From: a virus
Virus record (IMG/VR): IMGVR_UViG_3300027365_000030
Location: 1 to 40,209 of that record
DNA: 40,209 nucleotides
Reading direction: 5' to 3' (one strand)
The stretch's first letter is position 1. Every line of letters begins with the position of its first letter. The notes under the pieces were generated by a model. The model was not told the origin of the DNA. It saw only the letters and a list, made by a program, of their open reading frames with translations, and did no database searches. The translations under genes were made by a program, and so were the position numbers. Below are positions 1-4,973 of the stretch, in pieces.

Positions 1-62
1 TTGAACATCTAGGAGAAGAATACATCCCCTTGCTCCTGCACGTCAAGCAATTTCTTCAATAA
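1..62 (+). CDS. C-terminal fragment of an upstream gene (partial, uncertain)
   Basis: From base 3 a frame is open up to a TAA at 60-62 and would encode 19 C-terminal residues ending LLLHVKQFLQ. Nothing in so short a piece identifies a family. The frame could be open by chance. The support is that the following 350 bases look purely regulatory, so a gene should end about here. Confidence 0.35.
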   Translation, partial: EHLGEEYIPLLLHVKQFLQ

Positions 63-81
63 AATTTATTTGTTTTGTGTG

Positions 82-111
82 TTGACAGGAGGGGAGGGGT
101 GGGCTTATTCT
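82..111 (+). promoter_or_regulatory. Sigma70-like promoter of the left control region
   Basis: TTGACA (82-87) is a perfect -35 box. TTATTCTT follows after exactly 17 bases (105-112), giving TATTCT as the -10 at 18-base spacing. The same TTGACR-N17-TTATNCT layout recurs at 1735 and 7034. Transcription would start near base 118, inside the palindrome 116-130. Confidence 0.6.
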
Positions 112-115
112 TGGT

Positions 116-130
116 CATCACCTGGTGATG
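116..130. promoter_or_regulatory. Palindromic operator candidate at the promoter start site
   Basis: CATCACCTGGTGATG is a perfect 7+1+7 inverted repeat placed immediately after the -10 box at 106-111, over the predicted start site. That is a usual position for a repressor operator. The cognate regulator is not identifiable; the winged-helix protein at 588 is a candidate only because it lies nearby. Confidence 0.5.
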
Positions 131-169
131 TGAAAATCTTTCCTACACCATGTGAAAATCTTTCCTACA
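128..169 (+). repeat. Two 20-bp direct repeats with a 22-bp period
   Basis: ATGTGAAAATCTTTCCTACA occurs exactly at 128-147 and 150-169. The 22-bp period is about two helical turns, so bound proteins would sit on the same DNA face. Each copy ends in a TTCCTA box that reappears within the palindromes at 238-256 and 367-385. Iteron-like or operator-like binding sites are the likely role. Confidence 0.6.
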
Positions 170-237
170 TTTATAGGAACAAATGACACAGTAGTAAGAT
201 AGAAAGAGAAAGATAGATTTAAGAAAGAGCTTTACTT

Positions 238-256
238 ATAGGAATAATTTTCCTAT
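238..256. promoter_or_regulatory. TAGGAA/TTCCTA palindrome, copy 1
   Basis: ATAGGAATAATTTTCCTAT is a 7+5+7 inverted repeat. Its half site TTCCTA matches the direct repeats at 128-169, and the whole closely matches the palindrome at 367-385. It is a candidate dimer-binding site in the leader between the promoter at 82 and the gene at 417. It could instead act as an RNA hairpin. Confidence 0.5.
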
Positions 257-281
257 TCTTTTCTTTCTTGTGTTTGGTTGT

Positions 282-325
282 ATCGGTGCTAGGCTTTTAG
301 AGGTCGAAGACCGATATACATTTTT
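282..325 (+). other. Hairpin followed by a T-run in the left leader
   Basis: ATCGGT (282-287) pairs with ACCGAT (310-315), and a smaller GGTC/GACC hairpin lies within the 3' half (302-312). TTTTT follows at 320-325. This could end a short leader RNA started at about 118, but the long loop makes it a weak terminator candidate. No open frame of note lies between 62 and 417. Confidence 0.25.
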
Positions 326-366
326 GTTGGTGCAAGAAGCGAGAGCGAATTAGAAGAACGATTGTT

Positions 367-385
367 GTAGGAACAATTTTCCTAC
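367..385. promoter_or_regulatory. TAGGAA/TTCCTA palindrome, copy 2
   Basis: GTAGGAACAATTTTCCTAC is a 7+5+7 inverted repeat sharing the AATTTTCCTA core with the site at 238-256. It lies 32 bases before the ATG at 417, close to the ribosome site. A bound protein, or the same sequence as an RNA hairpin, could control the small gene that follows. Confidence 0.5.
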
Positions 386-416
386 ATTATGTGAACAATG
401 GTCATACGGAGGTGTT

Positions 417-539
417 ATGAACCTGAAGCTACCATTCTTGGTTTTACAGTGGATTGATGACAACAGAGGAGGTAAGACACGCAAAGCATTTATCGTAGAT
501 TGTTTGGTGATGTTGGTAAAAGAAAACAGGAAGCCTTAA
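417..539 (+). CDS. Small hypothetical protein (40 aa)
   Basis: The ATG follows a good ribosome site (GGAGG, 408-412). The product is 40 residues, starts MNLKLPFLVLQWIDDNRGGK and ends KENRKP. The central part (DNRGGKTRKAFIVDCLVMLV) has the look of a short basic segment followed by a hydrophobic helix, which faintly recalls ribbon-helix-helix DNA-binding proteins, but no diagnostic motif can be named. It is the first gene after the repeat-rich control region and ends 48 bases before the winged-helix gene, so the two probably share a transcript. A role in regulation is possible but is inference from position and size only. Confidence 0.6.
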   Translation: MNLKLPFLVLQWIDDNRGGKTRKAFIVDCLVMLVKENRKP

Positions 540-587
540 AACTTTAATACTCAGGCTTACCGTAGAAAATCTAGTATGGAGGTAAGT

Positions 588-1085
588 ATGCAAGAAATAG
601 ATGAACAGTTTTACAAATTCCCTAAAATGCTGATGATGGCAGACGCTTATGTGAGCAGGAAAACGGGAGAGATTGTCAGGTTGACAGATGCAGACAAGAA
701 TGTGTATGTTGTGATGAAAGCTCGTAACGAGTTCTTTGACAACCATTACGACAAGCAATCGGACATTGCAGAAATGTGCAACCTGACAGTCAGGAAGGCC
801 GGAGGAGCCATCCGTGAATTTACAAAGCACGGCATCATTGAAAGCAGTAAGGTTTATTCAGGAGGGGAGCATAAGAATCTGAAGTACACCAAGATTCATT
901 GCTTGGAGCTTCTGAGGGCCGAGGGTGAGGGAGATAACCGGAAACACATACCAATAGGTATCCTCCCAGAGACAATCTGGCAGAAGGTTGAGAAGAAGGT
1001 TGTTGTACCTAAAGCCGCCCAACAGAAGAGTATTTATACGCCACCAGCACCAAACTGGGACGACGAAGAAGGATTACCATTTTAG
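588..1085 (+). CDS. Winged-helix DNA-binding protein with SSB-like acidic C-terminal tail
   Basis: The product is 165 aa. I chose ATG 588 because GGAGG at 578-582 is well spaced for it; ATG 576 is upstream of that site. Residues about 35-90 read like the helix-turn-helix region of phage replication/regulatory proteins (FFDNHYDKQSDIAEMCNLTV then a helix ending FTKHGIIES). A linker rich in P and K follows. The protein ends WDDEEGLPF, an acidic stretch plus Pro-Phe very like the bacterial SSB tip DDDIPF that recruits replication and repair proteins. A homologous domain with the same tail is fused to a GIY-YIG nuclease at 35791-36531. A replication-initiation or origin-associated role is inferred from the tail and from the box-rich DNA upstream. 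A plain transcription regulator is the alternative. Confidence 0.7.
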   Translation: MQEIDEQFYKFPKMLMMADAYVSRKTGEIVRLTDADKNVYVVMKARNEFFDNHYDKQSDIAEMCNLTVRKAGGAIREFTKHGIIESSKVYSGGEHKNLKYTKIHCLELLRAEGEGDNRKHIPIGILPETIWQKVEKKVVVPKAAQQKSIYTPPAPNWDDEEGLPF

Positions 1086-1090
1086 GAGGT
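1062..1090 (+). repeat. 29-bp exact repeat, left copy (inverted partner at 35786-35814)
   Basis: These 29 bases encode the residues DEEGLPF plus the stop codon of the winged-helix gene and the AGGAGGT ribosome site of the next gene. The same 29 bases occur exactly, on the minus strand, at 35786-35814 at the end of the GIY-YIG/winged-helix gene. Bases on both sides differ, so the match is bounded. Confidence 0.9.
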
Positions 1091-1093
1091 TGT

Positions 1094-1390
1094 ATGAGTT
1101 TTGATGTAGGAGATACAGTTTATGCACTTAGGGTATTGGGTAGGTCTGCTTGCTGTGAGGCTCCGTCTATGCTTTTTGCTATGCGCGGGGATGAGCTAGA
1201 AATTTTGAAAGTGCATGAACCAAAACCTCATGATAAAACCACATGGTATGAAGTCAGATTGAAGCGAGGGTCTGGTGAATTCTTTGTCACATCGGGCGAC
1301 ATCACAAAGATGAAGCATTTTGAATTTAACTACAGCGAGTTTCAAAAAGAACTTGACAAAGAGATGGCAAGAGATTATGGAGGCTGGTAA
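1094..1390 (+). CDS. Hypothetical protein (98 aa)
   Basis: The ATG lies a few bases after AGGAGGT (1084-1090), which is also the end of the 29-bp repeat. The product begins MSFDVGDTVYALRV. A run of alternating hydrophobic and charged residues (VGDTVYALR, DELEILKVHE, TWYEVRLKRG, EFFVTSGDI) suggests a small beta-barrel, SH3-like fold in the first 75 residues. A charged helix (SEFQKELDKEMARDY) follows. I do not recognise a family. Eight bases separate it from the winged-helix gene upstream, so it is almost certainly co-transcribed and translationally linked with it. Its function is unknown. Confidence 0.65.
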   Translation: MSFDVGDTVYALRVLGRSACCEAPSMLFAMRGDELEILKVHEPKPHDKTTWYEVRLKRGSGEFFVTSGDITKMKHFEFNYSEFQKELDKEMARDYGGW

Positions 1391-1495
1391 AATAATGTGC
1401 TTCAGAAAGCGTTTCAACTGACAAGGTGCTGTCCCTGTTGGTTTGAAATATTTTAATTGTGGTGAGCTGAAAATCTTCTTAGTGAGGAGACATAA

Positions 1496-1669
1496 ATGAA
1501 AATCTATATTGTTCTGGAACAAAGTCCAAGAGGGACAAGAATCTCGAAGGTGTTTGCTAAAGCTGCTGATGCGGTTGCTTGGAGGACAGAGCTTCAAAGG
1601 TCTGATGAGTATTTGGACTTCGATAGTGCTTATTAATATTTTGTGGAAGAATGGAAGGTGGTGGAGTAA
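1496..1669 (+). pseudogene. Small protein gene with in-frame stop after 46 codons
   Basis: ATG 1496 follows GAGGAGA (1484-1490). The frame reads MKIYIVLEQ and continues for 46 residues to SAY, then TAA at 1634-1636. Directly after that stop the same frame reads YFVEEWKVVE and ends at a second TAA (1667-1669). The ending YxVEEWxV is, from memory, how a family of short phage proteins beginning MKxYIV terminates, so the first TAA looks like a nonsense mutation that cut off the last ten residues. Either the 46-residue form still works, the stop is read through, or the gene is decaying. There is no sign elsewhere in the window that TAA is recoded. Confidence 0.55.
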
Positions 1670-1734
1670 ATCCACTCTACAAGCACGCTGAATTAAGTAT
1701 TTTGAAGAAAATAAAGAAATTCTATCAAAGGGGC

Positions 1735-1764
1735 TTGACGGATAGAGGATGTAGAGGTTATCCT
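1735..1764 (+). promoter_or_regulatory. Sigma70-like promoter
   Basis: TTGACG (1735-1740) is followed after 17 bases by TTATCCTAT (1758-1766). The -10 box would be TATCCT at 18-base spacing. The arrangement matches the promoters at 82 and 7034. It lies in a gene-free stretch before the HNH gene at 1840, but the hairpin at 1789-1816 stands in between. Confidence 0.5.
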
Positions 1765-1788
1765 ATACCCATAGCCTACAAATAAATT

Positions 1789-1816
1789 GCGAAGCACCTC
1801 TTTTGGTGCTTTTCGC
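1789..1816 (+). terminator. Hairpin, terminator-like
   Basis: AAGCACC (1792-1798) pairs with GGTGCTT (1805-1811) around a TCTTTT loop, with TTTT running to 1813 and an outer GCG/CGC closing pair. It resembles a Rho-independent terminator with a short U-tract. It sits between the promoter at 1735 and the HNH gene, so it may limit transcription into that mobile gene. Confidence 0.5.
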
Positions 1817-1839
1817 GTTTCTGGAGATTTATACAACCG

Positions 1840-2790
1840 ATGAATTACGAGAAAATTTACAACTCTTTGGTAGAGAAAGCAAAACAACGTGGTCTAGACA
1901 AAACCCAACACGAAGGCTATTTTGAGATTCATCACATTATCCCACGTTGTATAGGAGGTTCTGACGATCCTGATAACCTTGTCATGTTTACAGCAAGAGA
2001 GCACTTCATTGCTCACATCCTGCTTTGGAAGATTTATCCACATGAGCGCGGTATTATATATGCGGCTAAAATGATGTGTACTAGGTTGGGAGGTAAGTGG
2101 GATTCAAAACTCTATGAACAACTTAGGTCTGATTTTTCAGAGACTCAATCCGAGTATCTTCGAGGAGAGAATCATCCAATGTGGGGACGAAAACATTCGG
2201 AAGAGACTAAAAAGATAATGTCAGAAAAAGCTATTGGTCGTAAGCTAAGCGAGGAAACCCGTCGAAAGATTTCTGAGGTACAAACAGGAAAGAAGTTGAA
2301 ACCTCACTCTGAAGAAGCTAAGCGAAAGATTTCTATTGGTAATACGGGAAAGACCAGAACAAAAGAAATGGAAGAGAAGAGACAAGCATCTCGCTTACCG
2401 GGGTTTTTGAAGAAAAAGGGTATTACAGAAGAAGAGTATTGGGAGATGAAGAGGTTGAAAGCTGAAAATCCCCCGATGACTAATGAAGAACGTAAACGTA
2501 AAATGGCGCTGCCATGGAACAACGCTAAGTCTTTACAGAAGCCACTATTTAGAGAGAAATGGCTTAGTGCTGGGTATTATTATGATTTGTGGATAATGTT
2601 TGGTCAGCCATCTTATAGAAAATTTTCTGGGATGTGTAGAGAATATTTGAATGACGACACATACACCGTCTATTATTTTGATGGTATGCAGGAGATGTTT
2701 AAAAATGGTTGGGTCCCTCAAAAAGACCCATGTTGGGTAGAATTTACGGAGAAATACTTTTGTCTAGATGTCGATGCTGTGATGTTGTAA
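1840..2790 (+). CDS. HNH homing endonuclease with NUMOD3-type repeats
   Basis: This 316-aa nuclease of the HNH homing family cuts DNA at unoccupied cognate sites and spreads its own gene. Residues about 27-65 carry the HNH core: FEIHHIIPRCIGG, then NLVMFTAREHFIAHILL. Residues about 105-170 contain three or four copies of a short basic helix-forming repeat (MWGRKHSEETKKIMSE, GRKLSEETRRKISE, KLKPHSEEAKRKIS), the NUMOD3 DNA-contact module of phage HNH and GIY-YIG homing enzymes. The C-terminus has a further domain that I cannot name. The intron-encoded nuclease at 18303 starts with the same MNYEK and HNH layout. No group I core is visible around this copy, so it is free-standing. Its end overlaps the next gene by about 30 bases. 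Confidence 0.88.
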   Translation: MNYEKIYNSLVEKAKQRGLDKTQHEGYFEIHHIIPRCIGGSDDPDNLVMFTAREHFIAHILLWKIYPHERGIIYAAKMMCTRLGGKWDSKLYEQLRSDFSETQSEYLRGENHPMWGRKHSEETKKIMSEKAIGRKLSEETRRKISEVQTGKKLKPHSEEAKRKISIGNTGKTRTKEMEEKRQASRLPGFLKKKGITEEEYWEMKRLKAENPPMTNEERKRKMALPWNNAKSLQKPLFREKWLSAGYYYDLWIMFGQPSYRKFSGMCREYLNDDTYTVYYFDGMQEMFKNGWVPQKDPCWVEFTEKYFCLDVDAVML

Positions 2791-2954
2791 TGAAATTGCG
2801 AGATATGCGCCTATTGAAGGATGATGGTTCAGAAGAAGATTTGTGCTCCCGCTGTCTTTCAGTTGCATATAGTCCAGATTTTTGCGATACAAAATCTTAC
2901 CAATTTCAAGATATTTGTGATATTTTTTATGTACCTGAGCAATACAAAGAATAA
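2760..2954 (+). CDS. Small zinc-ribbon protein, TTG start overlapping the HNH gene
   Basis: Starting at TTG 2760, after GGAG at 2748-2751, the product is 64 aa and begins LSRCRCCDVVMKL. It contains two Cys pairs, CRCC near residues 4-7 and CSRC near residue 31, separated by a charged stretch (LLKDDGSEED), the usual layout of a small zinc ribbon. An ATG at 2790 gives a 54-aa version that loses the first Cys pair, which is why I prefer the TTG start. The preferred start lies within the last 30 bases of the HNH gene. The nuclease insertion may have removed the original start and replaced it. Nucleic-acid binding is inferred from the zinc ribbon alone. Confidence 0.55.
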   Translation: MSRCRCCDVVMKLRDMRLLKDDGSEEDLCSRCLSVAYSPDFCDTKSYQFQDICDIFYVPEQYKE

Positions 2955-2958
2955 GGTG

Positions 2959-2987
2959 TTGCAAAGGTGTTGTTATAATGTTACAAT
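2959..2987 (+). promoter_or_regulatory. Sigma70-like promoter
   Basis: TTGCAA (2959-2964) and TACAAT (2982-2987) are separated by exactly 17 bases. The predicted start near 2994 would leave a leader of about 20 bases before GTG 3015. It begins right after the zinc-ribbon gene ends and points at the possible small-terminase gene. Confidence 0.5.
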
Positions 2988-3014
2988 AATGTATAAGCTA
3001 TGAGGTTTTTTCGC

Positions 3015-3392
3015 GTGAAAGAAAATACTAAAACTGAAGAAGCTCCAGATAAGTTGGGGAGAACAGGCGCTCAGAAAGGTGGTCGCCCAAAAGGCGTGAA
3101 GAGTACGAGAACTCCCCGTCAGCGTCGCCTCAGCGAAATCCTCAACAAACTCGATCCACTGTTAGCAAAGGCAATCAATAAAGCTGAAGCAATTCTGGAT
3201 GCAGATTTGGAAGAGTCGAAAGTTTCTGCTACCGTACAGCTTCAAGCTGTAAAGCTTATTGTGGATAAAGCTATTGAGCTTCGCAACGAATGCTACAAAC
3301 CTGACACACCAACAGGTGAAGCACCACAAGATGACGATGAAGAAGAAAGCGCTGCTATTCTGAGCTTCACTGTTGTTGATGGAAAGAAATAA
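3015..3392 (+). CDS. Basic protein, possible small terminase subunit
   Basis: I chose GTG 3015 because GAGG at 3002-3005 precedes it; ATG 3000 has no ribosome site and would lie almost on the predicted transcription start. The product is 125 aa. The first 45 residues are basic with GGRPKGVKSTRTPRQRRL, a stretch often seen at the N-terminus of phage small terminase subunits and other DNA-packaging proteins. A helical middle (LDPLLAKAINKAEAIL, VSATVQLQAVKLIVDKAIEL) suggests oligomerisation, and an acidic tail (DDDEEES) follows. A TerS role would fit a phage whose large terminase is at 8839, but the 5.4 kb gap is unusual. Unidentified DNA-binding protein is the fallback. Confidence 0.45.
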   Translation: MKENTKTEEAPDKLGRTGAQKGGRPKGVKSTRTPRQRRLSEILNKLDPLLAKAINKAEAILDADLEESKVSATVQLQAVKLIVDKAIELRNECYKPDTPTGEAPQDDDEEESAAILSFTVVDGKK

Positions 3393-3495
3393 GCGCGCAT
3401 ATACCATGTCCGCTACGTTATGGTTGAGGGGCTGTAGTATGACGGCTCGGAATGTAGGCATAGGGTTGCTGGTGGCTATACATTCACTTATTCTT

Positions 3496-3573
3496 ATCTC
3501 GGTCGTAATAATTGGCTAATACGTCGGTCTCCAAAACCGTAAGATTGTGGTTCGAGTCCACACCGGGGTGCCA
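3496..3573 (+). tRNA. tRNA-Trp (anticodon CCA)
   Basis: I folded this by eye. The acceptor ATCTCGG (3496-3502) pairs with CCGGGGT (3563-3569) with two G-U pairs. A D-arm GTA/TAC encloses a loop containing TTGG. The anticodon stem TCGGT/ACCGT carries a terminal T-T mismatch and a CTCCAAA loop, so the anticodon is CCA (Trp, UGG). The T-arm is TGTGG-TTCGAGT-CCACA. CCA is encoded at 3571-3573. The total is 78 bases. It is the only tRNA I could fold in this window. Confidence 0.85.
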
Positions 3574-3588
3574 AACAAAGAGGACTAA

Positions 3589-4230
3589 ATGAAAGACATT
3601 CTTATAGCCACTGCTACGTGGCTTTTATTCTTTCTGGTTCAGCTCGCAGGGATTGTCCTCGGATTGATTGTCGTCCCTATGGGTTTGATATTCAGAAAGA
3701 AAGATTCTAGCACAGAAAAACCCTTCACCACTTTCAACACTCACAGAAATTGGGTGTACGAAGATTTACCTAAATGGCTAAAGCCTTGGCAGAACATCGA
3801 AGATGGCCTTAGAGGCGATCATAGAGGTTGGTGGGACGCTAATAGCTTTGGTGCAGACAGCTCTAAGCCATTTAATATGTTTTGGTGGAGTGCAATACGC
3901 AACCCATTCAACTACTTCAAACGCTTTGTAATTGGTTGTGATGTACGAGACTATACGTTCACTAAGATTGCTGGTCAAGATTATGTCCGTGATGATTTAG
4001 TGAACACAGGATGGCAATTCCTGAAAGCCACCCCTACTAAGAAATCCGGTAAATGGCTTCCTCGCTATATGTTCTATCTTGTAAAGCAGTATGGAAACAG
4101 CGAACGTGCTCTTGTTATCCAGATTGGTAACAAGATCAAGCTTGAGCACAACGGAGTGGTTGAAGCTGATGAGTATGACTACTGGAAAGGCTGGACCTGC
4201 GAAATAAACCCGTACAAAGACATCTCCTAG
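3589..4230 (+). CDS. Membrane-anchored, tryptophan-rich phage protein
   Basis: The product is 213 aa with an AGAGGA ribosome site. Residues about 5-36 form one long or two short membrane segments (WLLFFLVQLAGIVLGLIVVPMGLIF), followed by a positively charged RKK. The rest is soluble and rich in Trp: LKPWQNIEDGLRGDHRGWW, FWWSAIRNPFNYFKR, YWKGWTC. The same plan (N-terminal membrane segment, acidic Gly-Asp loop, WxW/RN box, C-terminal beta-rich part) recurs in the protein at 31577-32137, so the two look like distant relatives. I tentatively associate both with a phage-only family of unknown function (DUF7338-like); I cannot confirm the label. It follows the tRNA by 15 bases and probably shares its transcript. 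Confidence 0.7.
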   Translation: MKDILIATATWLLFFLVQLAGIVLGLIVVPMGLIFRKKDSSTEKPFTTFNTHRNWVYEDLPKWLKPWQNIEDGLRGDHRGWWDANSFGADSSKPFNMFWWSAIRNPFNYFKRFVIGCDVRDYTFTKIAGQDYVRDDLVNTGWQFLKATPTKKSGKWLPRYMFYLVKQYGNSERALVIQIGNKIKLEHNGVVEADEYDYWKGWTCEINPYKDIS

Positions 4231-4256
4231 CAACCTTCTTCCTCATTTGGTTGCTT
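4230..4256 (+). terminator. Weak terminator-like hairpin
   Basis: GCAACC (4230-4235) pairs with GGTTGC (4249-4254) over a 13-base loop, followed by TTCTCC. It starts in the stop codon of the preceding membrane-protein gene. The U-tract is poor, so it may only shape the 3' end. The 230 bases up to the next gene hold no convincing gene. Confidence 0.3.
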
Positions 4257-4462
4257 CTCCTCCCCATGAGTTGTTAGACCTTTTCCTGCTAACATATTTG
4301 TGGGTTCACATGAGCTTGGCATGGCATCGAAAGATGCTCCTCCTCCGACGAGATTGCAGCCCTCGTTCCAAGCAGGCTGCTCTTTATTTAAAGCTTTCTA
4401 ATACGTTTCTAAAGGAGGAGCGTATCACAAAGCCTTAATAACAGAATTAGGAGATACGAATT

Positions 4463-4945
4463 ATGACAAACATTGTAAATAAATATGAGATTCAACTTGG
4501 TCCTGTAGATGTGCTTGGCATTAAGTGGTTGGAAAACCTAATCCGCTTTATCAAGATGGGTGCTGAGGTCAAAGAGGGCCACACCCCTAAAGCTAAATTC
4601 CCCCACCATGCTTGGCTCACCATCGAAACATCTGAGTTGCTTCGTAATGAACCGGGTGTTCAAGTGTTTAAGATTGATGAAGTGTACACTCGTGAACAAC
4701 TTGATGCTATGGAGTTTCCTGCTTTCCGGGATGCTGTTAAGAGTCGTCAAATTCGTGGACGTGATCGTGCAATTATGACTCGACAATATTTGGCTGCCAC
4801 TGGACAAGATGCTAACGCCATCTCTAAAGAGAAGCTTGTTCCTAAAGGTGGGTTGGTTGAAGAAGAGACTTCGACAGAATATACTCCTTCGACAGAAGAA
4901 TCTGAAAGTAAAGTAGAAGAAATTTCTAAAGAAAAAGAAGAATAA
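4463..4945 (+). CDS. Hypothetical protein with acidic C-terminal tail
   Basis: The product is 160 aa, with an AGGAGA ribosome site before the ATG. The N-terminal 110 residues look globular (YEIQLGPVDVLGIKWLENLIRFIKMG, then FPHHAWLTIETSELLRNEPGVQVFKIDEVYTREQLDAMEF). A basic helix (FRDAVKSRQIRGRDRAIMTRQYL) and then a disordered Ser/Glu-rich tail from about residue 128 follow. I do not recognise a family. It lies 28 bases before the fibre/depolymerase gene and could be co-expressed with it, for example as an adaptor or assembly partner, but nothing in the sequence proves that. Confidence 0.6.
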   Translation: MTNIVNKYEIQLGPVDVLGIKWLENLIRFIKMGAEVKEGHTPKAKFPHHAWLTIETSELLRNEPGVQVFKIDEVYTREQLDAMEFPAFRDAVKSRQIRGRDRAIMTRQYLAATGQDANAISKEKLVPKGGLVEEETSTEYTPSTEESESKVEEISKEKEE

Positions 4946-4973
4946 ATATTCTCTCCCCTAAAGGTAGACGATC

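Noticed and set aside
1634-1636. Stop-codon reassignment (TAA read as an amino acid)
   Set aside because: Many essential genes in the window end properly at TAA, so recoding would break them. A single mutation in one small gene is simpler.
1390-2790. Group I intron around the HNH gene at 1840
   Set aside because: No P7-like pair or P4-P6 segment is found on either side and no interrupted coding frame is visible, so the gene is free-standing.
4247-4438. 63-codon plus-strand frame between 4230 and 4463
   Set aside because: No ribosome site, unusual residue composition and no recognisable motif. It is probably non-coding.
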